A stretch of 64,000 bases of DNA from Oligoflexus sp. (GTDB taxonomy: Bacteria; Bdellovibrionota_B; Oligoflexia; Oligoflexales; Oligoflexaceae): NCBI GenBank assembly GCA_014378195.1, contig JACMOC010000001.1, positions 1 through 64,000 of the forward strand, given 5' to 3'. The notes below the pieces were generated by a model that ran no database searches, was not told the DNA's origin, and saw only the letters and a list, made by a program, of their open reading frames with translations. Positions 17,145 to 27,000 of this stretch are shown piece by piece. Made by a program: the position numbers and the translations under genes. The stretch's first letter is position 1, and the number at the start of each line of letters is the position of its first letter.

Positions 17145-17639
17145 TTAAATGGATTTGAGGGTAGCCTTGTCACAAATTTTATTGCCAGCTTCAGACGAGT
17201 TCAGGAAATAAACTAAAACGCCATCTGGTTTGGCTTCGTGTGTGCACGTATATACATATTGAGATGCTTTGCATTCGTCTTTATCTGCGATTCCTGAACA
17301 GAAAAATAGGGTTTTTTTTGTTGTGTTTTGCAAACATAAGACGCCGCTACTTATCCTAATCACGCAACTGCGGATGAACGCGTCGTGGTTCTCGTCGCTT
17401 AAACGCGCGTTAGTGGCGACACGCATGTCAGGAGCGGTGAGAGGCGAGGTTTTGGTGGATCCCTCCAGGATTGCCATCTGTGCTGCGCGATTCGGATCTG
17501 TAACAGGTTCGCTTGCATCCACCGATAGGGAATCACTCGCTTCTCGTGACGAGCTGCTGCTAACCGCTTTGCATCCTGTTATGGCTAGCCAAAGTCCCAG
17601 CATTAAAACGACCCAACTATAACGCCTCTTTAATGTCAT
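17145..17639 (-). CDS. Small lipoprotein of unknown function
   Basis: A 164-aa lipoprotein. The signal SWVVLMLGLWLAITGC ends in a good lipobox; a Ser-rich linker (KAVSSSSSREASDSL) follows. The C-terminal half has eight or so Cys residues (RSCVIRISSGVLCLQ, FFCSGIADKDECKAS, YVYTCTH, KICDKA), which would form disulfides in a compact periplasmic or surface domain. I recognise no family. The ATG at 17639 is chosen over one 12 bp upstream because GGAG lies 6 nt before it and the signal peptide is then shorter. It is transcribed away from the galactose oxidase-like gene with a 111-bp gap, so the two may share a control region. No other link to that operon is visible. Confidence 0.7.
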   Translation of the reverse strand: MTLKRRYSWVVLMLGLWLAITGCKAVSSSSSREASDSLSVDASEPVTDPNRAAQMAILEGSTKTSPLTAPDMRVATNARLSDENHDAFIRSCVIRISSGVLCLQNTTKKTLFFCSGIADKDECKASQYVYTCTHEAKPDGVLVYFLNSSEAGNKICDKATLKSI

Positions 17640-17750
17640 ATCCGTCTCCATCGTCCAATTGGCTTTTTAGGCAGCATAGGGCCGTCATTCCATAATATTC
17701 TAAGCTATAAAAAGCAGGAAAGGTTATATTAATAATCCTACGATCAGTAA

Positions 17751-20162
17751 ATGACAACAATCAGCGAGGTATTACCAGTGACCCGGCTTATAAGATCGCT
17801 GCGACTGCACACCCTGTCTAACCCAACCTTAATACTCCTGTTCTTTATAGCATTTGCCCTATGGCCACACCAGGCCCACGCGCAATTTACAACCCAACCC
17901 ATCATCATCATGGGGAAGGGGAGTGGCAAATGCATCAACATTCGGGGTGCGTTCAACTCCGACAATACTGCAGTTATACAGTACACATGCGAAGGAGCCT
18001 CCAACTCACATTTTACTTTGGACCCGGTCGGCGACGGTTTTATGATCCGAGCAGCTCACAGTGACAAATGTTTGAATGTTTCCGGCGCCAATGCGAAACG
18101 AGGGGCTAAAGTCATACAGTGGCCCTGCAACGGAAAAACAAACGAGATCTGGGCCCTTGAGAAGCGAGGGGATTTTTATCGCCTTCGGGCCAAACACAGT
18201 GGTCTTTGCCTCAATGTCCCAGGCGACAAACACGATAACAATCGACAGTTCATTCAGTGGGACTGCTCCGATGATGAAAATGAACTGTTTAGCTTTGGAT
18301 CCGGATTTGTCCCGGCCGATCAGGGCATACGTTTGGTATCCCATCAAAGTCAGAAGTGCCTGGCGGTCGCCGACAGCTCTACAAGCCCGGGAACACGCGG
18401 AATCCAATTAACATGCAAACATCCTGATGCTATCGACAGTGCGAGTCAGGTTTTTAAAATAGTCCGTTCGATTGACGATACTTATGCACTTATCGCAAGC
18501 CACTCCAGCCAATGTCTGACTGTCGAAAAAAGCTCGTCGGTTCTTAATGCCAAGATAATCCAGGCGCGATGTGACGGCAATTCCGGACAACAGTGGAAAA
18601 TCCTCCGTCTTACCGATGGGTTTCAGCTTGCGAATAAAAAAAGCACACTCTGTTTGGATAGCGATGGAAGCCCGGATGCCGAGGGTGTGGGCCTCGTGCA
18701 GAGACCGTGTGTGAAGGAGGCGCGGCAATCGTTTGCGATCCTATACAGAAATCGAGGAACGTGGTCGCCCCTGATAGGAGTACCGCTCGTTCCCGTTGCA
18801 GCGGCTACCTTACCCAATTCCAAAATAATGCTCTGGGCCTCCTACGATTCGTCTTCTTTTGGAGGCGATCACGGAAGCACAGAGACAGCGACCTTTGATC
18901 CCGCGACCAATTCCACCCTCCGCTACAAAGTTGCTAACACCGGTCACGATATGTTTTGTCCTGGCTCTACGATGCTGGCCGACGGGCGCCTTTTAGTTAA
19001 CGGTGGCGTGAGCGCTTCCAAAACAACGGTCTACAACTATAGCGACAATTCTTGGTCCAAATCAGGAGAAATGAATTCGGCCCGCGGCTATAATGCAACC
19101 ACTACTTTGGATGACGGGAAGGCTTTTACGATGGGCGGTTCCTGGAGTGGGCACGCGGGAGGCAAGGACGGGGAAGTTTGGGATCCTGCCACCAACACCT
19201 GGACCAAACTCACAGGCATTCCTGCTGACCGCATCGTTGGGCTTGACCCGCAGGGCGTTTATCGTGGCGATAATCATGCGTGGCTATTCGGAGTAGGAGC
19301 AGGCCGTGTTTTTCACGCAGGACCGAGTCCTCAGATGAATTGGTTTGGAACCAAGGAAAGTGGAGACTTCACAACGGCAGGTAATCGATTAGACGATGGA
19401 TATAGCATAAACGGCAATGCAGCGATGTTCGATATAGGACGCATTCTAAAAGTGGGTGGTGCCGCAGCTTATCAGCATCAAAATGCCAAGGCGACAGCCT
19501 ACATCATCGATATCAATCAGGGGCTCGATGTTCAAAGCATTTCACCCATGGCTTTCGCCCGAGCCTTTTCAAACAGCGTGATTCTGCCCGATGGACGCGT
19601 AATGATCCTGGGTGGTCAATCGTATCCCGTCCCATTTTCTGATGCGACGGCTGTCCTCACGCCCGAACTCTTCGACCCGAAATCTAATACCTTTTCTCTG
19701 CTCACCCCCATGGATGTCCCGCGTACCTATCATAGTATCGCGCTCCTTCTGCCTGATGCCCGCGTGATAGTCGCAGGCGGAGGCTTATGCGGAAAAGACT
19801 GCGAAAACAACCACCCGAATGTACAAATTTACTCACCTGATTATCTGACTCAACCAAACGGACAAGCGGCTGCAAGACCGACGATCAACGACGCTCCTGC
19901 TGAGATCACCTACAACACCGATATCTCTGTGGATACCGATCGAGCGGTAACAGCGTTTTCCCTGGTTCGCCTGTCTTCAACGACCCACACGGTAAACAAT
20001 GATCAGCGCCGCATTCCTCTCCTGATCTCAACGCAAAAGGGGACGTCGTATAACCTTCGTTCGCCGGCCAACTCCGGTGTTGCGATACCAGGCTTTTATA
20101 TGCTTTTTGCATTGACCGGTGACGGTGTTCCAAGTGTCGCCAAAATTGTGAAAGTGAAATGA
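17751..20162 (+). CDS. Secreted galactose oxidase-like copper radical oxidase with ricin-B domains
   Basis: An 803-aa exported enzyme. Signal peptide about 1-45 (an alternative GTG at 17778 with GAGG upstream would shorten it). Residues 48-190 and 190-330 are two ricin-B/CBM13 beta-trefoils, with QW repeats such as VIQWPCNGKTNEIW and FIQWDCSDDENELF. Residues 335-705 are the kelch propeller and 705-803 the DUF1929 domain of galactose oxidase. All active-site residues are present: Cys403 (DMFCPGS) and Tyr447 (RGYNAT) for the thioether-linked radical cofactor, Trp465 (GGSWSG) stacking above it, and copper ligands Tyr660-His661 (RTYHS) and His746 (THTVNNDQRR). It should oxidise a primary alcohol to an aldehyde and make hydrogen peroxide outside the cytoplasm. 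The stop overlaps the dihaem peroxidase start by 4 bp. Confidence 0.93.
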   Translation: MTTISEVLPVTRLIRSLRLHTLSNPTLILLFFIAFALWPHQAHAQFTTQPIIIMGKGSGKCINIRGAFNSDNTAVIQYTCEGASNSHFTLDPVGDGFMIRAAHSDKCLNVSGANAKRGAKVIQWPCNGKTNEIWALEKRGDFYRLRAKHSGLCLNVPGDKHDNNRQFIQWDCSDDENELFSFGSGFVPADQGIRLVSHQSQKCLAVADSSTSPGTRGIQLTCKHPDAIDSASQVFKIVRSIDDTYALIASHSSQCLTVEKSSSVLNAKIIQARCDGNSGQQWKILRLTDGFQLANKKSTLCLDSDGSPDAEGVGLVQRPCVKEARQSFAILYRNRGTWSPLIGVPLVPVAAATLPNSKIMLWASYDSSSFGGDHGSTETATFDPATNSTLRYKVANTGHDMFCPGSTMLADGRLLVNGGVSASKTTVYNYSDNSWSKSGEMNSARGYNATTTLDDGKAFTMGGSWSGHAGGKDGEVWDPATNTWTKLTGIPADRIVGLDPQGVYRGDNHAWLFGVGAGRVFHAGPSPQMNWFGTKESGDFTTAGNRLDDGYSINGNAAMFDIGRILKVGGAAAYQHQNAKATAYIIDINQGLDVQSISPMAFARAFSNSVILPDGRVMILGGQSYPVPFSDATAVLTPELFDPKSNTFSLLTPMDVPRTYHSIALLLPDARVIVAGGGLCGKDCENNHPNVQIYSPDYLTQPNGQAAARPTINDAPAEITYNTDISVDTDRAVTAFSLVRLSSTTHTVNNDQRRIPLLISTQKGTSYNLRSPANSGVAIPGFYMLFALTGDGVPSVAKIVKVK

Positions 20163-21787
20163 AGATTCATCGACATAGCTTTTTAGTGTTTGTCTTGCTG
20201 GCGTTACTCGTTCCAGACGGCCTCATTCATGCGGATGTATCAACAAAGGAAGCGCAAAGCAAAAGCGGGCGCTATAAGGTGAAGCTTGTCAGCCAAACAC
20301 CAATACCTCTTAACGAATACCAAAGCTGGACTCTTCAAGTTGAGCGAAGCGATCACAAACGCGTGGTGCTTCGCGATCTCCTGATGGATGGGGGAATGCC
20401 GGCGCATGGCCACGATCTACCGAGCACGCCCAAAATCGTTTGGCAGGATCATCCGGGACGATATGGCATTAACGGGCTCTTGTTTAGTATGCCGGGAAAC
20501 TGGGATCTTCAGTTTCTTTTGGTAGACAGTGAAGGCACCGATCTGGCTACTTTTTCAATAGCAGCGGGTGAAGCTACGCCTCGTTTATCGACTCGCCCTG
20601 ATGAAGTGCTTACGCCTGAGGAGAAAATGGTCTTGAAAGGCCTAGTTTTAGTTGAAAAACCGATGCTTCCAAAGAGCACGGGGAATGAAGTCGCCGATAA
20701 CGCTGAGGCTATAGAGCTCGGACACAAGCTTTTTTTTGATTCTAACCTCAGTCCAAATCACCTGGCCTGCAGCAACTGCCACGATCCAAAGTTCTACTTC
20801 ACCGACCAGAAAACGACCGCTTCGGGTTATCACCAAACGACTCTTCTTCGGAACACGCCCACGATCGTAGGATCAGCGTATTCCCATTGGTTCTTCTGGG
20901 ATGGTCGGCGCGACTCTCTTTGGTCTCAAGCTCTGGTTCCTCTCGAATCGGCAGCGGAGATGGGTGGCAACCGGCTTGCTTTGGTCCGCTATGTGACCAC
21001 ACATGCGCGATACAGCCAAGCTTACAAAACCCTCTTTGGGGCTCTCCCTGCCCTACCGCTGGTGCCAGCCAATGCCAGCCCAATAGGGAATAAAGTTGTC
21101 CAAAAATCGTGGGAATCACTTTCGCAAGAGACACAAAATATAATCAACGACGCCTTCACAAACATCGGAAAAGTCTTCGAGGCTTATGAGCGTCGACTCA
21201 ATCCTGGGCAGAGTTCTTTTGATAAATTTGTGGAAGACTTAGATGCAGGGAAGGGTCTGCCAGCGACTGTGAGCCGCGAAGCAATAGCGGGCATGAAAAT
21301 CTTCATTTCCAGTGAAGCCCAGTGTACTCGTTGTCATAACGGGCCTATGTTTACCAACGGGTCCTTTCAGAACGTCGGCACATCGGAGTTGAACGGCGCA
21401 CGGGCCGACTTTGGTCGGGCCATCGGAGTGAAAGCTTTATTTGCGACGGAATTTAATTGTTTGGGCCCCTATAACGGAGATCCCGCGAAGTCCTGTCCCG
21501 ACTTGGTTTATTTAAACCGGCATGAGGAAGAGGGCCGTTGGGTGGGAGCCTATAAAGTGCCAAGCTTGAGGAACGTTTTGAAAACGGCACCCTATATGCA
21601 TGATGGACGATTCCGCAACTTAGCTCAGGTCATACAGCATTATCGCGATCCAGGCCAAACGAAGGAGCAAATGCTGGACTTTCGACCTGTCGCGGACTTG
21701 TCCCCGACTCACATCAAAGCCCTTATCGCCTTTCTCAAAACGCTAAATTCTCCGATTGATGCCGATGCCCGGCTCCTTCGGCCCTGA
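20159..21787 (+). CDS. Secreted YtkA-domain/MauG-type dihaem cytochrome c peroxidase fusion
   Basis: A 542-aa exported protein; signal peptide about 1-25. Residues about 35-135 are a YtkA/FixH-like beta-sandwich with the family motif GGMPAHGHDLPSTPKI. Residues about 155-540 are a bacterial CCP/MauG-type domain with two haem c sites, CSNCH at 204-208 and CTRCH at 389-393. The usual FFWDGRRDSLWSQA, VPSLRNV and PYMHDGRF motifs are present; the Met of the last is the usual distal ligand of the high-potential haem. Members either reduce hydrogen peroxide with periplasmic electrons or, as MauG and MbnH, oxidise residues of partner proteins. The 4-bp overlap with the galactose oxidase-like gene means coupled translation, so the two probably act together: peroxide removal or cofactor maturation. 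Confidence 0.92.
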   Translation: MKIHRHSFLVFVLLALLVPDGLIHADVSTKEAQSKSGRYKVKLVSQTPIPLNEYQSWTLQVERSDHKRVVLRDLLMDGGMPAHGHDLPSTPKIVWQDHPGRYGINGLLFSMPGNWDLQFLLVDSEGTDLATFSIAAGEATPRLSTRPDEVLTPEEKMVLKGLVLVEKPMLPKSTGNEVADNAEAIELGHKLFFDSNLSPNHLACSNCHDPKFYFTDQKTTASGYHQTTLLRNTPTIVGSAYSHWFFWDGRRDSLWSQALVPLESAAEMGGNRLALVRYVTTHARYSQAYKTLFGALPALPLVPANASPIGNKVVQKSWESLSQETQNIINDAFTNIGKVFEAYERRLNPGQSSFDKFVEDLDAGKGLPATVSREAIAGMKIFISSEAQCTRCHNGPMFTNGSFQNVGTSELNGARADFGRAIGVKALFATEFNCLGPYNGDPAKSCPDLVYLNRHEEEGRWVGAYKVPSLRNVLKTAPYMHDGRFRNLAQVIQHYRDPGQTKEQMLDFRPVADLSPTHIKALIAFLKTLNSPIDADARLLRP

Positions 21788-22067
21788 AAAAGACACCTTT
21801 TCTCATAATTCCAATAGCTTAACTTGATAGCTAGGCATTCAGATCCGAAATCCCGGGAAAAAACGGTCAATTTGACCTATTTACGGCAAGGCCTGCTCAT
21901 CGTGCTCAAAGTTTTGCTCATAATGATTCTATTCCTGCGCATCTAGAGGCTTAAATCCCCTATAACTGGCCGGCCGACACTAGATCTCAGCAGTCAAGGC
22001 TGTTAGAAGTTCGCTTACCAACGGCCCTCGGACTGCAAACCCACCGAGGCTTTTAAGGAAATCAAAC

Positions 22068-22433
22068 ATGAAAAACCTCGTCGCTGCTGTCCTTCTTTCC
22101 CTCGCTGTGTCTACGACTGCCACTTCCTTTGCTGCCGAAGCTGCTGCTCCTGGCGCAATCACCTGCCTCCTCGGTATGGCAGACAACGTCGACGCTCAGC
22201 TGATCTTAACCAGCACAGACGATACATTTTCGATCAAACAACCCTCTTCCGATCACCACGCGATCGAAACAGTTTACGAAAAATCCCCTATAGATCTTTT
22301 GATGGCCCCCATTGAAGCACCCTTTCTTGAGTGCAAACAAGAGCACGTTGAAATCAAAGTCTGGGACAAAGTTGTTCTGGTTAACGGCCAATACTACCGC
22401 ATCGACAACGCGACTGTGACCAACGAAAATTGA
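22068..22433 (+). CDS. Small secreted protein of unknown function
   Basis: A 121-aa protein with a clear signal peptide (MKNLVAAVLLSLAVSTTATS then FAAEA). The mature part of about 95 residues has two Cys (AITCLLG and LECKQE) that could pair, and a beta-strand-rich end (HVEIKVWDKVVLVNGQYYRID). I recognise no family. AAGGAAATC precedes the ATG. It is a single gene with a strong terminator 36 bp downstream, and it lies 280 bp after the dihaem peroxidase, so it is probably not in that operon. The gap upstream (21788-22067) holds no other feature that I can support. Confidence 0.7.
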   Translation: MKNLVAAVLLSLAVSTTATSFAAEAAAPGAITCLLGMADNVDAQLILTSTDDTFSIKQPSSDHHAIETVYEKSPIDLLMAPIEAPFLECKQEHVEIKVWDKVVLVNGQYYRIDNATVTNEN

Positions 22434-22468
22434 TTCGAGGCGCGGTTTTCTAAAATAGCCCCGTACGT

Positions 22469-22509
22469 GAAAAGTGCAGCGATCCTTTCCGGTTTCGCTG
22501 CACTTTTTT
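22469..22509 (+). terminator. Strong intrinsic terminator
   Basis: AAAGTGCAGCG and CGCTGCACTTT form an 11-bp stem, then a T run. The A run on the other side lets it also serve the convergent lipoprotein gene that ends at 22527. Confidence 0.9.
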
Positions 22510-22526
22510 GCTTTGAATTGACTCGA

Positions 22527-23588
22527 TCAAAAGCCGTCTTTGTCTTTTTCCCAGTTTTGCCACCAGGGCCCAGGACCTAATTCAAATTCCTTATCGAGTC
22601 CGAGTCGTTTGCAGACTTCCGCGGACGTTTCCATTTTTGAGCCGAACAGCCTGCCGAATGGATTCCAGCCTTTACGGAGCGTATCGATAATATGAATAGG
22701 CGTTAAGTCACACGCGGCTTTTCCCATTACGCTGTTACCCCAGTGACCCCGGTATTGCGCCCAACCTTCGTTTTCATTCACGCGCACCAAATTATCCCAT
22801 GTGAACCAAGGAATTCCGCCGGTCGCTTCATCGATGAGTTTGTCGCCCGTCGGTATTTTCTGATAGGTAACATTTGCGGGTTTTTCATAAAACCCGTGGG
22901 ACCCACGCGCGGAATACATGACCGCATGCTCACCTTCAAACTTGATTTTGCTCATGTCTGAGATTGTGTAGCGATCCTCGTGGGCACCTAAGCGAATGGC
23001 GACGACCTTGTCGTCCTTAACGCGAATCGTGAAGGACTCCCAGTCCCCTACATGGTTGCCCATCATCACGCGTTTGATCAGGCACATATCAAAGGGCGCG
23101 AGACTGTAACAAACATTTTTGCCTTCGTTCCAAGCGAAGAACGGCATGTATTGAATGTTATAGGTATTGTTGCCAGCATCATGGATGGAGTAAAGCATAG
23201 GGGCCGTGCCCTTGCGTGGGTCCGATCCAGCCATCCAATCTTGGGGGATATTGGGCCCTACCAAGGGCTCTCGGGTGGCGACGTAATAATTATCCGGATT
23301 CCAGGGTAACGACCCGCCGCGTAAAACACTATCCAGGACTTCTCTGCCATCAAGGATAATGTGTGTATGTATCGCAAATTCTTCGATACTGATCGGGAAG
23401 AATTTTTCGTCTCTATGGAACTGAATCTGCGGAGCAAACCGCTTTGCCAGCGCCGTGAGTCTTTCGTCGGCATCACTTTCGGCACTGCTGACTGTCGAAT
23501 CAGCGAGGCGCCCTGAAGTACTTTTGCATGATGTAGCAAGGAGAGGAATGGAGAAAGCGAGAGCATAAAGAAAAGGAATTTTAATCAT
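22527..23588 (-). CDS. Vps62-related lipoprotein
   Basis: A 353-aa lipoprotein: signal FLYALAFSIPLLATSC then KSTSGR. The body resembles the Vps62/DUF946 family, with FAPQIQFHRDEKFFPISIEEF at the start of the domain, NHVGDWESFTIRV in the middle, and YSARGSHGFYEKP and RGHWGNSVMG towards the end. In eukaryotes the family is linked to vacuolar sorting; bacterial members are exported and their role is unknown. The conserved acids and His (HRDE, GDWE, GSHG) look like a metal- or ligand-binding face, which is inference. Convergent with the upstream small secreted protein, sharing its terminator. The start is the ATG at 23588; its ribosome site is weak. Confidence 0.75.
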   Translation of the reverse strand: MIKIPFLYALAFSIPLLATSCKSTSGRLADSTVSSAESDADERLTALAKRFAPQIQFHRDEKFFPISIEEFAIHTHIILDGREVLDSVLRGGSLPWNPDNYYVATREPLVGPNIPQDWMAGSDPRKGTAPMLYSIHDAGNNTYNIQYMPFFAWNEGKNVCYSLAPFDMCLIKRVMMGNHVGDWESFTIRVKDDKVVAIRLGAHEDRYTISDMSKIKFEGEHAVMYSARGSHGFYEKPANVTYQKIPTGDKLIDEATGGIPWFTWDNLVRVNENEGWAQYRGHWGNSVMGKAACDLTPIHIIDTLRKGWNPFGRLFGSKMETSAEVCKRLGLDKEFELGPGPWWQNWEKDKDGF

Positions 23589-23771
23589 TCGATCGTTTTC
23601 CCAATTTAGGCATCGGTCCGTTTCCCCTATAATAATTCATTACGCTAGGCAAAATACGCAGTAGCTCCGACCCAAGTCAAGATCGCACGACTGGTTTGCT
23701 GCGGCCGAAAAAGAGCATGATTCTTGCTTAGGTATTTGTGAGCCAGTGAAGGTTCATAGAGGACAAACAAA

Positions 23772-24035
23772 ATGAAACACACTATCCCCCTACTCGTCCT
23801 GCTCGTTCTGAGCTCCTCAACAGCCGCTCAATCAGCCCAAACCCCAACTGAGCCCAAAGTAAGGGCCTGGTTCGGAAATGATTCCAAAACGGCCCCTAAG
23901 CCGTCTAAAGGCAAAATAAATCACTGTATCCCTACGGTCGCCATAGCGCCTGGCAGCACAGATACAGTCGTGGCGTCCAAAAATTGCCCGCCTTCTAATC
24001 AAGGTAAAGCCCCGGGAAGTTTATCAGGGCGATAA
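23772..24035 (+). CDS. Small secreted Pro/Lys-rich protein
   Basis: An 87-aa protein with signal peptide MKHTIPLLVLLVLSSSTAAQ. The mature part (about 66 residues) is rich in Pro, Lys and Ser and has two Cys (INHCIPT and SKNCPPS) that could make one disulfide. No family recognised. AGAGGA lies upstream of the ATG. A hairpin overlaps its stop codon. It faces the end of the long RCC1 gene, 28 bp away. Gene status rests on the signal peptide and ribosome site; the mature part could be a short toxin-like or structural peptide, but nothing shows which. Confidence 0.6.
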   Translation: MKHTIPLLVLLVLSSSTAAQSAQTPTEPKVRAWFGNDSKTAPKPSKGKINHCIPTVAIAPGSTDTVVASKNCPPSNQGKAPGSLSGR

Positions 24036-24050
24036 TCGTCCTCGGGGCTT
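24006..24050. terminator. Hairpin over the stop codon of the small secreted gene
   Basis: AAGCCCCG and CGGGGCTT pair over a 28-nt gap. It is followed only by GTTACTCTTT, so termination is probable but not certain. It lies between two convergent genes. Confidence 0.45.
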
Positions 24051-24063
24051 GTTACTCTTTGAT

Positions 24064-27000
24064 TTAATTGGAACCTGCGAGAACACTCACAGGGTAGGAA
24101 ACATAGCCAGGGTATGCAGGCGATAAAACACCGCCGACCGGACTCCCTAAACAGCGAGCTGTTCCGTCAGCAAGCGGGATGCAGGTGACTTCGTTGCCTG
24201 CGGATACAAATCGGTCGCTTGGAGTAAGTCCCATCCAACCCAAATTCAAAGCGGTAAGCGGACCCGGTTGTTCAAGTGTTCCGAGCTGCTCGCTGGCATT
24301 ATTTCCCCAGCAGGACACTATTCCATCAGCGAGTGTCGCGCAGCTGAACGAACTACCCAGAGCAATATTTCGTGCATTTGTGATACCCGAGACTTTGACG
24401 GGCGCAGTCTGGTTGCTGGTCTGGCCATTGCCAAGTCGCATTTCGTTTCCAAGCCCCCAGCAACTTACACTTGAGTCAAGCAGAACAGCACAGGTATGAT
24501 CATAGCCAGACGAGATTGAAACCGCTCCTACCAATACTGGCGATGCCACGCTCGCCGTGAAGCGACTGATCGTTGTTCCGTCACCCAATTGCCCGCTGGT
24601 GTTGTTCCCCCAACATTTAACCTTGCCGTCCGCATCGTAAATCGCACAGCCAAACAATGTTCCAAGAGAAAGCGCGGTCGCATTCGAGATACCTATAACT
24701 TGAACTGGTATTGCAGTTGTTGACGTCGTGCCATTACCGAGTTGACCGTAGTCGTTAACACCCCAGCACCAGACAGCGCCGCCGAAGATCGCACAGCTAT
24801 GGTTGAATCCTGTCGCAACAAACGCTGCCGGCCCGAGGTTCGCTCCGACTTGAATTGGAACCATTTGCGATTGGATAACGGGGTCAACACCGGCTTGTCC
24901 ACCTTCATCGCGGCCCCAGCACCTCACGCTTCCATCGAGGTCACTCAATGCACAAGCGTGATATTGGCCTGATGCCAGCTGTTTCACTTGAGTGAGACCA
25001 GTTACAATTTGTGGAGTCGGCGACGCAACCAAACTATTATTTCCTAACTGGCCATACTCAGAACGGCCCCAGCACTCGACAGTGCCATTCATCATAAGGC
25101 CGCAGGCGTGGAACGCTCCGCTCTTTATGTATTTGAATCCTTTAGCTGTTGTATCAACCGGATTGATAGCCACCGGTGTGGGACGGCGGTTTGCAGCGCC
25201 AATTCCGAGTTGACCAATCGAGTTTGTTCCCCAGCATTTTACGCCCGGGCCGACCACAACACAGCTCGCCTGTTCGCCGGCCGAGACCTGAGACGGAGTT
25301 GCTCCAAAAAACCCTGGTATTACGGTCGGTGACAAATTCCTTAAGGTCGAAAGATTACCGATCGTACCGTTGACGTTCTGACCCCAGCATTTTACTTCAT
25401 TGATCGATGTTATAACACAAGTATGGGTCGGACCAGCCGCGATCGAAGTAACACCAGTAAGCCCCGTAATGACAGTTGGCACGGCTCGAATTCCCAAAGT
25501 TCCATCACCAATCTGGCCTTCAGAGTTAAATCCCCAGCATTTTACAGCCCCTGACGAGACGCCACACGTGTGCGCGCCACCTATTGCGATATCTGTGAAT
25601 AGAGTCGACGTTATGATTTGAGGTCCGGTATACGAGGTAAACGTACCCAAACCCAGTTCGCCTTGCGTATTCGCACCCCAGCAGCGCGTGGAGCTTGAAC
25701 CTATCGCACACGCATGGCCAGCACCGGCTGCAATCTTTTGGACGCTCGAGACGCCGCTCAATATTTGTGGACTCAATACTGAGGCTGCAGCAGTTACACC
25801 CAGTTGGCCTTTATCGTTAAGGCCCCAGCAGTAAACTTGTCGAGCTGCAGTTCCAACAACCGCACAGGTAAATTCATTACCGGCAGCAAGGTCGACGACA
25901 ATATCCGCTGTAGTAATAGTAGTCGGACTTAAACGATCGACTGCTGTCCCATCACCCAAGGCTCCATGGGTACCAGAACCCCAGCAATTTACGCTACCGC
26001 TCAGCAAACGCGCACAGGTATGACGATCGCCAAGAGCGACGTCGGCAACAGGGGCTATCGCGACAGTTACAGGGCTGCTTCGGGCCAAACGCGTTCCATC
26101 GCCGAGTTGACCATAAGCGTTTTCGCCCCAGCATTTCAGTGTGCCATCGTTCATGACAGCACAGGAATGATGAAGACCCGAGCGTACGTACTGAACGTTG
26201 CCCAATTTGTTGGTTGTCAGGACTTTCACAATAGGACTTTTGTTGCCGAGTTTATCGTAAGCACGAACGGCATATTCGTAAACAGTACCCGCCGTCATTC
26301 CCGTTATTTTTTTGTCCCAGATCATAGGCCCGACCGTAAAGGTCACGGTAAAATTGGTCAAACATGTCCCAACGATAGCCGATTGACAAATCTCGTAAAA
26401 AACATCGCTTGGGGCAAAAACATTATCGTGAGCCGGTGTCCAGTAGATCCAGGCTTCGGTTTCGTTGGGCTGACTTACAAGGGCGTTGATACCTGTGAAA
26501 TCCGGACCTGTATGATCCCAGATAAAACCGAAACTCTGCGTAGTTGTTTGACCGTCCGGGCTCGTAGCCGTGACCTGCACTTTATAATGACCATCGACAG
26601 TCGCCGAAATATTTGTCGTGGAGGCAGCCGATGCCGTAAAAAAAAGGCTTGAGGGGCCTTCCACTTGCGACCATAGAAAACTCGAGGCATTGGTTGAGTT
26701 CGCAGCGACGGTGAAGGAGGTGTTGATAACCCCACGATCAGGAAGAGGGGCGAGTGTCGGTGCGAGGGCCGCAACTCCTGTGGGAACGGCTTCGATTGAG
26801 ACGGGGTCAGACCAGCCCGAAATGGAAAGGCGTGATTGGGAATCGAAACAGCGAAAACGCCCGACTAGGGTAAATGCCGTGAGTTTTTGCAGCTTGACCG
26901 TCGCTTGAGTTACGACGCCCGTAGCAAGGGATATGCCTGTTAGGTCGGTTAGAGATTCAAACAAGGTTGCGCTGCATCCAGTAACGGCAAACGTTGGTTT

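Noticed and set aside
25966..26652. Plus-strand frame of 228 codons
   Set aside because: It lies antisense to the RCC1 gene; the RCC1 repeats are unmistakable and the plus frame has no similarity.
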